From Micromonospora sp045209745 (lineage in GTDB: Bacteria; Actinomycetota; Actinomycetes; Mycobacteriales; Micromonosporaceae), in contig NZ_CP109273.1 of assembly GCF_045209745.1 (NCBI RefSeq), forward strand, positions 6,758,001 to 6,822,000: DNA of 64,000 nucleotides, in the 5' to 3' direction. Made by a program: the position numbers and the translations under genes. Below the pieces are notes generated by a model. It ran no database searches, was not told the DNA's origin, and was given only the letters and a program-made list of their open reading frames with translations. Of the stretch, positions 33,059 through 41,709 are shown in pieces. Position 1 is the first letter of the stretch. Every line of letters starts with the position of its first letter.

Positions 33059-35917
33059 ATGTCTGAAGTGACACGACGGAAACTGCTCGGAGCCGGGGCG
33101 GCCGGGGCTGGTGTCATGCTGCTGCCGGCGGGTTGGACCGCAGCCGCTCGGGCCGGGTCGACTGCACCCCCACAAGTGCTGGCAGCCAACGACATGGCGT
33201 TGTGGTACGACGAGCCGGCGAGTTCGGATTGGCTACGGGCTCTGCCGATTGGTAACGGCCGGTTGGGCGCGATGGTGTTCGGGAATCTCGACACCGATCG
33301 GCTGCAGCTGAACGAGGACACCGTGTGGGCCGGCGGCCCGTATGATTCGGCCAACACCCGTGGCGCGGCCAACCTGGCGGAGATTCGACGGCGGGTCTTC
33401 GCCGATCAGTGGACGCAGGCGCAGGATCTGATCAACCAGACCATGCTGGGCAGTCCGGTCGGGCAGTTGGCCTACCAGCCGGTCGGCGACCTGCGGCTGG
33501 CTTTTGGCAGTGCCAGCGGGGCGTCGCAGTACCAGCGGACCCTCGATCTGACCACGGCCACCGCTACCACCAGCTACGTGCTCAACGGGGTGCGGTTTCA
33601 GCGTGAGGTCTTCGCCAGCGCACCGGACCAGGTGATCGTGATCCGGTTGACCGCTGACCGGGCAAACGCGATCACGTTCACCGCCACCTTCGGCAGCCCG
33701 CAACGGACGACCGTGTCCAGCCCGGACGCCGCCACGATCGGCCTCGACGGTGTTTCCGGCAACATGGAGGGCATCACCGGCCAGGTCCGGTTCCTTGCTC
33801 TGGCCAATGCCGCCGTGAGCGGCGGTACGGTCAGCAGCTCTGGTGGCACGCTGCGGGTCTCCGGCGCGACAAGCGTCACCCTGCTGGTGTCGATTGGTTC
33901 CAGTTACGTCAACTACCGGACCGTCAACGGCGACTACCAGGGCATCGCGCGGCGGCACCTCGACGCGGCCCGCACCATCGGCTTCGACCAGTTGCGCAGT
34001 CGCCATGTGGCCGACTATCAGGCGCTGTTCAACCGGGTGTCGATCGATCTGGGACGCACGACGGCTGCCGACCAAACCACCGACGTGCGGATCGCGCAGC
34101 ACGCGAGCGTCAACGATCCGCAGTTTTCCGCGCTGCTGTTCCAGTACGGTCGCTACCTGCTGATCTCCTCCTCGCGACCGGGCAGCCAGCCGGCGAACCT
34201 GCAGGGGATCTGGAATGACCAGATGGCCCCGTCCTGGGACTCGAAGTACACCATCAACGCGAACCTTCCGATGAACTACTGGCCGGCCGACACCACCAAC
34301 CTGGCCGAGTGTTACCTGCCGGTCTTCGACATGATCAAAGATCTGACGGTGACCGGCGCCCGTACTGCTCAGGTGCAGTACGGCGCAGGGGGTTGGGTCA
34401 CCCACCACAACACCGACGCGTGGCGCGGGTCGTCGGTGGTCGACGAAGCCCTGTGGGGAATGTGGCAAACCGGCGGCGCCTGGCTGGCCACCATGATTTG
34501 GGACCACTACCAGTTCACCGGAGACGTCGAGTTCCTGCGCGCCAACTACCCGGCCATGAAAGGCGCTGCCCAGTTCTTCCTCGACACGCTGGTCAGCCAC
34601 CCGACGCTCGGCTACCTCGTCACCAATCCGTCGAACTCGCCCGAGCTGCGTCATCACACGAACGCCAGCGTGTGCGCGGGGCCGACGATGGACAACCAGA
34701 TCCTGCGTGACCTGTTCAATGGCGTCGCACGGGCCGCCGAAGTCCTCAACGTGGATGCCAACTACCGCGTCCAGGTACTGACTGCCCGGGACCGGCTGCC
34801 GCCGACGCGGGTCGGGTCACGCGGCAACATCCAGGAATGGCTCGCCGACTGGGTGGAAACCGAGCGGACTCACCGGCACGTCTCCCACCTGTACGGGCTG
34901 CACCCCAGCAACCAGATCACCAAACGCGGCACACCACAACTGCACCAGGCCGCACGACAGACCCTGGAACTGCGCGGCGACGACGGCACCGGCTGGTCAC
35001 TCGCCTGGAAGATCAACTATTGGGCTCGACTGGAAGACGCCACACGCGCCCACAAGCTCCTCGGCGACCTGGTACGCACCGACCGGCTCGCACCGAACAT
35101 GTTCGACCTGCACCCGCCCTTCCAGATCGACGGCAACTTCGGCGCCACCTCCGGCATCACCGAAATGCTGCTACAAAGCCACAACAACGAACTACACCTC
35201 CTGCCCGCACTACCACCCGCCTGGCCAACCGGGCAGATCACCGGGCTCCGCGGCCGCGGCGGATACACCGTCGGCGCCGCTTGGAGCAGCAGCCGAATCG
35301 AGCTCGTCGTCACTCCCGACCGCGCCGGACCCATCCGCGTTCGCAACCGGATCTTCGCCGGCACCTTCGAACTGCGCGACGAGACGAGCGGCAGCGCCAT
35401 CCAGCCGACGCGGATCGACGCCGATCTCGTCGAGTTCACCGGCCAGGCCGGCCACACCTACCGCGCGTCCGGGGTCAACTCGGGGCCGGTCGAGGCTGGC
35501 GCGTACTACCGGCTCGTTGCCCAGCACAGCGGCAAGGCCGCCGACATCAACGGTGCGTCCACCGCCGCCGGCGCGTCGCTGATCCAGTGGCAGAGCACCA
35601 GCGGACAGAACCAGCAGTTCGAGTTTCTGCCGGCGGACGGGGGCCACTTCCGGATCAGGGCGCGGCACAGCGGCCTGTTCCTGCAGGCCGCCAGCAACAG
35701 CACTGGCGCCGACATCACCCAGCAACCCGACACACCCAACGCCGCCAGCCAGCAATGGCGGGTCGACGACCAGGGCGGCGGGGTGGCCAGACTCATCAAC
35801 CGGCAAAGCGGTCTGGCAATGGACGTTTGGCAGGCTTCGACCGCCGACGGTGCCCGCATCTCCCAGTGGACACCCGGCACCGGTGCCAACCAGCGATTCA
35901 AACTTCAACGAATCTAG
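33059..35917 (+). CDS. Secreted GH95 alpha-L-fucosidase/galactosidase with RICIN domain
   Basis: A 952-residue enzyme. A twin-arginine signal (TRRKLLGAGAAGAGVMLLPA) leads to the GH95 N-terminal domain (LPIGNGRLGAMVFG; LNEDTVWAGGP). The catalytic barrel keeps the known residues of the family: the asparagines in INANLPMNYWPA near residue 401, the acid Glu in NPSNSPE near 525, and the base Asp in QIDGNFGATSG near 690. A RICIN trefoil follows (815-952; LIQWQSTSG; ISQWTPGTG). GAAGGAGACAAG precedes the ATG. GH95 enzymes remove terminal alpha-1,2-fucose or alpha-galactose; the trefoil should anchor the enzyme to glycans. Confidence 0.9.
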   Translation: MSEVTRRKLLGAGAAGAGVMLLPAGWTAAARAGSTAPPQVLAANDMALWYDEPASSDWLRALPIGNGRLGAMVFGNLDTDRLQLNEDTVWAGGPYDSANTRGAANLAEIRRRVFADQWTQAQDLINQTMLGSPVGQLAYQPVGDLRLAFGSASGASQYQRTLDLTTATATTSYVLNGVRFQREVFASAPDQVIVIRLTADRANAITFTATFGSPQRTTVSSPDAATIGLDGVSGNMEGITGQVRFLALANAAVSGGTVSSSGGTLRVSGATSVTLLVSIGSSYVNYRTVNGDYQGIARRHLDAARTIGFDQLRSRHVADYQALFNRVSIDLGRTTAADQTTDVRIAQHASVNDPQFSALLFQYGRYLLISSSRPGSQPANLQGIWNDQMAPSWDSKYTINANLPMNYWPADTTNLAECYLPVFDMIKDLTVTGARTAQVQYGAGGWVTHHNTDAWRGSSVVDEALWGMWQTGGAWLATMIWDHYQFTGDVEFLRANYPAMKGAAQFFLDTLVSHPTLGYLVTNPSNSPELRHHTNASVCAGPTMDNQILRDLFNGVARAAEVLNVDANYRVQVLTARDRLPPTRVGSRGNIQEWLADWVETERTHRHVSHLYGLHPSNQITKRGTPQLHQAARQTLELRGDDGTGWSLAWKINYWARLEDATRAHKLLGDLVRTDRLAPNMFDLHPPFQIDGNFGATSGITEMLLQSHNNELHLLPALPPAWPTGQITGLRGRGGYTVGAAWSSSRIELVVTPDRAGPIRVRNRIFAGTFELRDETSGSAIQPTRIDADLVEFTGQAGHTYRASGVNSGPVEAGAYYRLVAQHSGKAADINGASTAAGASLIQWQSTSGQNQQFEFLPADGGHFRIRARHSGLFLQAASNSTGADITQQPDTPNAASQQWRVDDQGGGVARLINRQSGLAMDVWQASTADGARISQWTPGTGANQRFKLQRI

Positions 35918-36007
35918 AGGCTGTCTCAGCAGGGCATTCGCAAGATCGAGGTTTGACCGGATGGTCGGTTATGGGGTAGTCACGCCGGTTCCGGTGGGTA
36001 CGTAGAA

Positions 36008-36073
36008 GAGCGCGGCCTTCGGGTGATCATTCAGGTGTCTAGGCTGGATGATCACAAGTGAAGGACCGCGCTC
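36008..36073. repeat. Two-part hairpin before the ISAs1 transposase
   Basis: Outer arms gagcgcggccttc (36008-36020) and gaaggaccgcgctc (36060-36073) pair with one bulge; inner arms gtgatcat (36023-36030) and atgatcac (36048-36055) pair perfectly. The GTG start of the transposase follows at once, so this may be an element end or a translation-blocking structure. Confidence 0.65.
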
Positions 36074-36396
36074 GTGGAAGCATCATCGTTGATCGGCGGG
36101 TTGTCCGCACGTCTGATTGGCGTGTCGCGTTTTGAGGAGCAGGACGGGCCGGGGTTGGTGCAGGTGCTGGCTCAGGTGCCGGATCCTCGGGACCGGCGGG
36201 GCCGGATCCATCCGTTGCCGGGTCTGCTTGCGGTCGCGGTCGCGGCGGTGGTCTCTGGGCAGAGCCGGGTCGTCGAGATCACCGAGTGGGCCGCGGATCT
36301 GCCGGACCAGGTATGGGACCGTCTTGGGGCGGCCCGGGACCGGTTCACCGGGGCACGCAGGGTTCCCGACGACAGCACACTGGGCCGGGTCCTGGC
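36074..36396 (+). pseudogene. ISAs1-family transposase, N-terminal fragment
   Basis: The frame from GTG 36074 gives LVQVLAQVPDPRDRRGRIHP, LPGLLAVAVAAVVSGQSRVV and EITEWAADLPDQVWDRLG, then VPDDSTLGRVLAEL. This is the N-terminal, DDE-associated domain of ISAs1 transposases. It is cut at 36396 by the left end of an IS3 element, and the catalytic DDE part is not found on the other side of that element, so the interruption came with loss of DNA. Confidence 0.8.
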
Positions 36397-36426
36397 TGAG
36401 CTTCCCCCGCTTTGATGGAGCGGTGG

Positions 36427-37349
36427 TTACCTGCTGCCGGTCGGTGCAGGGATGACGCTATCTGGCTCGGTCAGGTTGGTCTGTTGGTGGTGCCAGGCGG
36501 TCTCATACTCGTCGGGGCTGAGGTCGCCCAGTTCTTTCTGGATGCGGCGGGTGTTGTACCACCCGTCGATGTAGGCGAAGATCGCGTTCTCGGCCTCGTC
36601 GCGGGTCCGCCAGCTTGTGCGGTAGACGAGTTCGATCTTCAGCGTTGACCAGAAGTTCTCCATCAGCGCGTTGTCGTAGGAGTCGCCGACGGAGCCCATC
36701 GAGGGCAGGATTCCGTTGTCCTGTAAGCGTTGCGCGAACCGGAAGGACGTGTTCGACCCGCGGTCGCTGTGGTGGATCAGCTGACCGTCGCGGACGTCGC
36801 GCGACCAGATGCCGTATTCGAGGGCGGCGAGGATCAGGTCGGTGTCGCAGCGGTCGGAGGTCTTCCAGCCGACGATCCGGCGGGAGAACACATCGCGGAC
36901 CGCGGCCAGCCAGAACACGCCCTGACCGCAGGGGATGCGGGTGGCGTCGGCGACCACAGCCGGTTCGGTCCGGTCGCGGTGAACTGCCGGTTGACCAGAT
37001 CCGGTGCCGGCGTGTGCCGTGGGTCCTGACGGGTGGAGCCGCCGCGCCAGCCTCGACGCAGGAACGCTCCCTGCCAACCCTGGGCGGCCATCAGCCGCTC
37101 CACCCGCTTGCGGCCGACGTGGATGCCGTCGCGGCGTAACTGCCGGTGCACCCGGTCCGCGCCGTAGGTGTGCCCGGAAGTAGTCCAGATCTCGTGGATG
37201 TTGGAGAGCAGGCCCAGGTCGACCATGTCGCGGTCGCAGGGCTGTTCGGCCTGCTTGACCCACGCGTAGTAGGTCGACGCGCCGATGTTGAGGACCCGTA
37301 GTAGGAGCGCGACCGCGAACTGGTCACGATGTTCATGGATGAACGTCAT
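36427..37349 (-). pseudogene. IS3 orfB (DDE integrase) with a one-base deletion
   Basis: The first half (from 37349) reads the orfB helical region and ends TGPNRLWSP. The integrase core then continues in another frame: VADATRIPCGQGVFWLAAVR, DVFSRRIVGWKTSD, IHHSDRGSNT, DNALMENFWSTLKIEL. A single missing G at about 36955 (expected CTG TGG GTC, found CTG TGG TC) accounts for it. The DDE residues are otherwise intact (D in VADAT, D in HHSDRG, E in LMENFW). The element is therefore not autonomous unless the base call is wrong. Confidence 0.82.
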
Positions 37350-37657
37350 GACCGTCGCCGGGTCGGGTCGAGCTCCGCCGCGAAATACGCGCTCGCGGCC
37401 TTCAAGATCTCATTCGCCCGGCGTAGCTCCGCGTTCTCCTTCAGCAGCCGGCGGTTCTCGGCCAGCATGTCGCTGCTGGGCCGATCCTCCCGCTCACCCG
37501 CGTCGGCCTCGGCCTGCCGGATCCAGTTCCGCAACGCCTCATGATGCACGCCGAGCTGCTCGGCCAGGCGCCGGATCACGGGCTTCGGGTCCGACTCGCG
37601 GTACAAACGCACAGCGCGCTGACGCAGCTCATCGGGGTACTTCTTCGGTGCCGCCAC
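37346..37657 (-). CDS. IS3 orfA (HTH protein)
   Basis: A 103-residue protein with the IS3 OrfA helix-turn-helix (RQRAVRLYRESDPKPVIRRL, HHEALRNWIRQAE) and a leucine-zipper-like helix (AENRRLLKENAELRRANEIL). OrfA recognises the IS ends and is normally joined to OrfB by frameshifting or coupling. Here its stop overlaps the orfB ATG. It appears intact. Confidence 0.85.
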   Translation of the reverse strand: MAAPKKYPDELRQRAVRLYRESDPKPVIRRLAEQLGVHHEALRNWIRQAEADAGEREDRPSSDMLAENRRLLKENAELRRANEILKAASAYFAAELDPTRRRS

Positions 37658-37722
37658 AGAAACTTCCTCCCCATGGCCATCAGACCATGATTACGAAGCT
37701 CCATGAAAACGGGGGTAGCTCA

Positions 37723-37923
37723 TGACACCAGTTTCCCGCCACGCCCGGCCAAGGGAGGACGGGCCGCCGGTCGCGGGGGTGTTGACGGACATGCTGGCAG
37801 GTGGCGCGGAAGTCGGAAGCCAGCGCGGGCTTAAGTCCTAGGCTGCGGAGGTGCTTGGCATAGCTGGGTTCGTCACTCACTAACGAACCTGTTGTAGGCC
37901 AGGGTCGAGGTCGGCTCGGCCCG
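37723..37923 (-). other. Short ORF/decayed sequence between the IS and the ECF operon
   Basis: A minus-strand frame from 37880 reads SDEPSYAKHLRSLGLKPALA and runs into the IS3 right end. The opening resembles small transposase-accessory or Mu-transposase-type sequences, but the match is short. I cannot support a gene. The transcript end of the ECF operon must lie here. Confidence 0.25.
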
Positions 37924-38832
37924 TCAGGGGATCAGCGGATGGGTGGGCGTTTCGGGTTGGGTTGTTGGGCCACTTCCACGGCACGATTGGTCGCCATGCT
38001 CAGTGCGCGCGAGTGCCCCGGCGGACGCATCAACAGCAGGGGTCGTGAACGTCGGGGCGGCCCGGAAACGTGCACGCCGGGCCGCGCGCCGGAATGCGCC
38101 GAGCACCGCCGGCCCCGCGAGGGTGACGAGGATCGCCGTGGTGACCGCCCGCCCGGTGTCCCAGCCCAGCGAGGTGACGGTGAAGAAGGTCAGGTACCGG
38201 TGGAGTTGTTCGAGGGCGGGCAGCCCGGGCTGGTAGGCGATCGAGCTGGTCGGGTCGAGTGAGAACGGCCAGAAGGACAGGTTGAGCATGAAGCCGAAGA
38301 AGTATCCGCTGACTGCGGCGTAGGTGGCGAGCAGGATGATCTCGGCCCGTCCCCGGACCTTGGGCAGCAGGCCGGCGAACATGCCGATCCAGGCGCAGCC
38401 GAACATCTGGTACGGCATCCACGGTCCCACTCCCCCGGTGAGCAGGGCGGAGGCGAACAGCGAGGTGCAGCCGAGCGCGAAGCCGAAGCCCGGTCCGAAG
38501 ACCCGACCGGCGAGCACGAGGATGAAGAAGACCGTTTCGATGCCGGCCGTGCCGGCCCCGAGTGGTCGCAGGGCCGCGTTGATCGCGGAGAGCACACCCA
38601 GCATGGCGAGTGCCTTGGCGTCGATCCTGCCGTCGGCGATCTCGGCGAAGATGACGGCGAGGACCAGGAGCAGCAGCACCCCGAACATCAGCGGAGGGGT
38701 CTGGGTGGAGCCGAAGGTGCCCGGCGCGACGACGAATGGCCAGAGGAACGCGACGAAACCCAGGAACGACGCCATGGTGATCGCGAGCACGGCGCGGGCG
38801 GGCACGCGGACGGCGACGTTAGGTGTGGTCAC
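37924..38832 (-). CDS. ECF transporter S component, probably cobalamin-specific (CbrT-like)
   Basis: A 302-residue membrane protein: six to seven helices, with the S-component pattern GRVFGPGFGFALGCTSLFAS, LLTGGVGPWMPYQMFGCAWI, and the preceding GAGTAGIETVFFILVLA. S components bind the vitamin outside and hand it to the shared EcfAAT module. The GTG at 38832 overlaps the stop of the ATPase (GTGA). A 50-residue polar tail follows the last helix. Riboswitch control of the operon and the co-encoded capture proteins point to vitamin B12 or a related corrinoid; specificity is inference. Confidence 0.8.
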   Translation of the reverse strand: MTTPNVAVRVPARAVLAITMASFLGFVAFLWPFVVAPGTFGSTQTPPLMFGVLLLLVLAVIFAEIADGRIDAKALAMLGVLSAINAALRPLGAGTAGIETVFFILVLAGRVFGPGFGFALGCTSLFASALLTGGVGPWMPYQMFGCAWIGMFAGLLPKVRGRAEIILLATYAAVSGYFFGFMLNLSFWPFSLDPTSSIAYQPGLPALEQLHRYLTFFTVTSLGWDTGRAVTTAILVTLAGPAVLGAFRRAARRARFRAAPTFTTPAVDASAGALARTEHGDQSCRGSGPTTQPETPTHPLIP

Positions 38833-40463
38833 GCGGGCACCGCCGGATCGTCGAGGGCGGCGGCGACCTGCCCGACGGTCAGGTACGGCAGCGGCGCGAG
38901 GATCTTCGCCACCTGCGGGGCGAAGGTCGGCGACGCGGTGAGGACGGCCGGCACGGGTCCGGCGGCGACGATCTCACCGTCGGCCATCACCACCACCCGA
39001 TCGGCGGTCGCGGTGGCGAACTCGACGTCGTGGGTGGCCACCACAACGGCACGGCCCTGCGCGGCGAGATTGTCGAGAGTACGGGTCAGCGCGGCCTTGG
39101 CCTGGTAGTCCAGCCCACGGGTGGGCTCGTCGAGGAGCAGCACACCGGGGGTGACGGAGAGTTGGATGGCCAGGACCAGGGCGAGCTGCTGCCCGGCGGA
39201 CAGGTCCCGGGGGTGGCTGTCGCCGTCGATGCCGGCGGCGATGCCGTCGAGCAGACGTCGCGCGCTGCCCGGCTCGGCGCCGTCGCGGTCGGCCTGGTCG
39301 AGTTCGGCGTCGACGGTGTCGAGGTACAGCAGGTCGGTGGCGGTCTGCGGGACGAGGCCGACGAGTCGGCGGGCCTGGCTGGCACCGACCCTGCCCGGGT
39401 CGAGGTCGCCCTGTGACGGGTCGGGAACGGCGATGGTGCCGCCGTCTCGACGGCCCGAGCCCTGCAGAGCCCAGAGCAGGGACGACTTGCCGGAGCCGTT
39501 GCGGCCCATCAGCGCGGTGATCTCACCGCGTACCAGGGTCAGGTCGACTCCGCGGACGGCCACGACCGGTCCGTGGCGGACGATCACGCCGGCGGCGGTG
39601 AGCGTGGTCTGGGCGTCGGCGTGGGAATGGCGGTGTGGCTGCGGGGGCGTGGTGGGTAGCCGGTCCCGCAGGGTGGTGGCGTGTCGGCGGGCGTCGCGTA
39701 CCGACAGGGGAAGCGGTGACCAGCCGGCCAGGCGCCCGAGTTCGACCACCGGCGGCGCGACGGTGGTGCTGACGACGAGGGTGGCCGGGTCGCCGTGGTG
39801 AACGGTGCCGTCGCGGGCGACGTGGATGAGCCGGTCGGCGTACGGCAGGACGCGTTCCAGGCGGTGCTCGGCCAGCACGACTGTGACACCGAGGTCGTGG
39901 ACCAGCCGGGTGATGGTGGCGAGGACGTCGTCGGCCCCGGTCGGGTCGAGCGCGGAGGTGGGCTCGTCGAGAACGAGGACCCGTGGGTGGGCTGTCAGCG
40001 CCGCGCCGATCGCCACGCGTTGCTGCTGACCGCCGGAGAGTTCATGCAGGCCACGGTGGCGCAGGTCGGCGAGGCCGAGCAGGTCGAGGGTCTCCTCCAC
40101 CCGGGTTCGCATGACCGCCGGGTCGAGGGCGAGCTGTTCCATCCCGTACGCCAGCTCCTCCTCGACGGTGTCGGTGACGAACCCGGCGACCGGGTCCTGC
40201 CCGACCACGCCGACCAGGTCGGCGAACTCACGGGGTGGGTGGTCGGCGGTGTCCCGGCCGGCGATGCGCACGCTGCCCTGGAGGGTGCCGCCGCTGAAGT
40301 GCGGGACGAGGCCGTTGATCGCGGCGAGCAGTGTCGACTTGCCCGCGCCGGTGTGGCCGACGACCAGGCACAGCTCCCCCTCGTCGATGTCGAGGTCGAC
40401 GTCGCGGAGGGTGGGGCGGGGCACGCCGTCGTACGTGATGCTGACGCGCTCGAAGCGGATCAT
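38829..40463 (-). CDS. ECF transporter ATPase with two fused ABC domains (EcfA1A2)
   Basis: A 544-residue protein of two ABC domains. Domain 1 has Walker A GHTGAGKST, signature LSGGQQQR and Walker B VLVLDEPTSALD. Domain 2 has GRNGSGKSS, LSAGQQLAL and VLLLDEPTRGLD with the switch His in VVATHDVEF. It powers uptake by the T and S components. ATG 40463 overlaps the EcfT stop (ATGA), and its own stop overlaps the S component start. Confidence 0.92.
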   Translation of the reverse strand: MIRFERVSITYDGVPRPTLRDVDLDIDEGELCLVVGHTGAGKSTLLAAINGLVPHFSGGTLQGSVRIAGRDTADHPPREFADLVGVVGQDPVAGFVTDTVEEELAYGMEQLALDPAVMRTRVEETLDLLGLADLRHRGLHELSGGQQQRVAIGAALTAHPRVLVLDEPTSALDPTGADDVLATITRLVHDLGVTVVLAEHRLERVLPYADRLIHVARDGTVHHGDPATLVVSTTVAPPVVELGRLAGWSPLPLSVRDARRHATTLRDRLPTTPPQPHRHSHADAQTTLTAAGVIVRHGPVVAVRGVDLTLVRGEITALMGRNGSGKSSLLWALQGSGRRDGGTIAVPDPSQGDLDPGRVGASQARRLVGLVPQTATDLLYLDTVDAELDQADRDGAEPGSARRLLDGIAAGIDGDSHPRDLSAGQQLALVLAIQLSVTPGVLLLDEPTRGLDYQAKAALTRTLDNLAAQGRAVVVATHDVEFATATADRVVVMADGEIVAAGPVPAVLTASPTFAPQVAKILAPLPYLTVGQVAAALDDPAVPA

Positions 40464-41641
40464 GACGGTGCTCCTGCGGTGTCGGCGGCGCCGCGGCGCA
40501 CAGCGGCGGCGGGCTGCGGTCGGTGCGGGCGCGGCGGTGTCGGTGCGGCGATCGCCGCGAGGGCGGCGACGAGGATCGCGGCGGCCGGTAGGGCGGGCAG
40601 GCTGGGCCAGTGCAGCGGGTAGAGGCTCGGGTTGAGCGCGGCGGGGTCGTAGCCGGTGCCGGCACCGAGGACGATGGCCGTGACGACGCCGCAGCCGGCG
40701 ACCGTCCACTCCGGCCACTGCCACGGGTCGGGTCGGTAGCGGCTGCGGGAGACCCGACGCCCACCGAGCGCCATTCCGGCGACGCAGAGCAGCACACCGC
40801 CGCCGAGGCCGCCGAGCCCGACCGGGTGCGGTACGCGCGGGTCGAGCAGGCCGTACACGCCGACGCACAGGCCGGCCATGCCGGTGAGCATGAGGACGCC
40901 GGTGAGCCGCCGCGAGCCCGGGGTGGCGGTGCCGACCCGCCCGTAGCCGCGGGAGTCCATGGCGGCGGCCAGCCGCAGTGACCGGTCCAGCGCGTCGTGC
41001 AGGACCGGCATCACGATGGCCCGCAGGGCACCGAGGCCCCTGGCCCGCCCGGCGCGCAGTCGGCGGGCACGGGCGACCCGTTGCACGCTCTCCACGAGTT
41101 GCGGTGCGACGCTCAGCGAGACAGTGACGGCGACACCGAGTTCGTACAGCGCGCCGGGGAGGACCCGCAGTGCGCGTTTGGGGTTGGCGAGGCTGTTGGC
41201 GGCGCCGATGCAGCACAACAGGCAGGCCAGCCGGAGCCCGTCGACGGAGGCGGACAGGGTCGCCTCCAGCGACACCGGACCGCCGATCTGGATTCCCGCG
41301 TACCACTCGGGCGTGGGCAGATGCGGGAGCTGGAACAGGATGTGGTCGTCGGGGGTGACGCCGGAGGCGAAGACGGTCCGGAACACCACCCGGATGGCGA
41401 TGATGATCAGGGCGAGGTAGAGGTAGTAGCGGAACGCCCGTGCCCAGGGCGCGTCCGTACGACGGGCGGTGACGACGAACCCGAGCACCGCGAAGATGAG
41501 CAGCAGCAGGAGCGGGTTGCTGGTGCGGCTCGCGGCGGTGGCCAGCGCGAGCGCCCACAGCCACCAGGCCACCGGGTGCAGGGGGCGCGGCAGCCGGGCG
41601 ACCGCGAGGCGGTGCAGAAGGCCGGTACGGATCGGGCGCAT
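40460..41641 (-). CDS. ECF transporter T component (CbiQ/EcfT family)
   Basis: A 393-residue membrane protein. The N-terminal helices (HPVAWWLWALALATAASRTS; NPLLLLLIFAVLGFVVTAR) and the cytoplasmic coupling helices with the EcfT motif AAAMDSRGYGR near residue 230 are clear. It extends beyond the usual 260 residues: about 130 residues add four more predicted helices (LTGVLMLTGMAGLCVGVYGL onward) and a basic Pro-rich tail. It links the two ATPase domains to the S component in the membrane. Confidence 0.88.
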   Translation of the reverse strand: MRPIRTGLLHRLAVARLPRPLHPVAWWLWALALATAASRTSNPLLLLLIFAVLGFVVTARRTDAPWARAFRYYLYLALIIIAIRVVFRTVFASGVTPDDHILFQLPHLPTPEWYAGIQIGGPVSLEATLSASVDGLRLACLLCCIGAANSLANPKRALRVLPGALYELGVAVTVSLSVAPQLVESVQRVARARRLRAGRARGLGALRAIVMPVLHDALDRSLRLAAAMDSRGYGRVGTATPGSRRLTGVLMLTGMAGLCVGVYGLLDPRVPHPVGLGGLGGGVLLCVAGMALGGRRVSRSRYRPDPWQWPEWTVAGCGVVTAIVLGAGTGYDPAALNPSLYPLHWPSLPALPAAAILVAALAAIAAPTPPRPHRPQPAAAVRRGAADTAGAPS

Positions 41642-41661
41642 CGGGTTAGTCCTTGCTGCTT

Positions 41662-41706
41662 CGCTTCGCGAAGCGGCCCTAATCGGGAGGAAGTAGGTCT
41701 ACTTCC
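41662..41706 (-). terminator. Two hairpins between the anchored protein and EcfT
   Basis: A 14-bp palindrome cgcttcgcgaagcg (41662-41675) and the stem ggaagtag-gt-ctacttcc (41689-41706) sit directly between the stop of the capture protein and the start of EcfT. They may attenuate transcription so that the surface proteins are made in excess over the transporter. Confidence 0.5.
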
Positions 41707-41709
41707 GAG

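Larger units (their letters stand above)
36397..37722. mobile_element. IS3-family insertion sequence, complete ends
   Basis: A 1326-bp element bounded by imperfect inverted repeats: left TGAGCTTCCCCCGCTTTGAT (36397 onward) and right, read inward, TGAGCTACCCCCGTTTTCAT (37722 backward), about 21 of 25 matching. Inside, on the minus strand, are orfA and orfB in the usual IS3 order with an ATGA junction. The bases flanking the two ends (ggc and tga) do not form a target duplication, which agrees with a flanking deletion that also removed the rest of ISAs1. Confidence 0.85.

Noticed and set aside
38829..41564. 911-residue frame suggesting one giant ABC protein
   Set aside because: The N-terminal third overlaps EcfT in another frame and is Arg/Pro-rich; the real ATPase starts at ATG 40463, which overlaps the EcfT stop.
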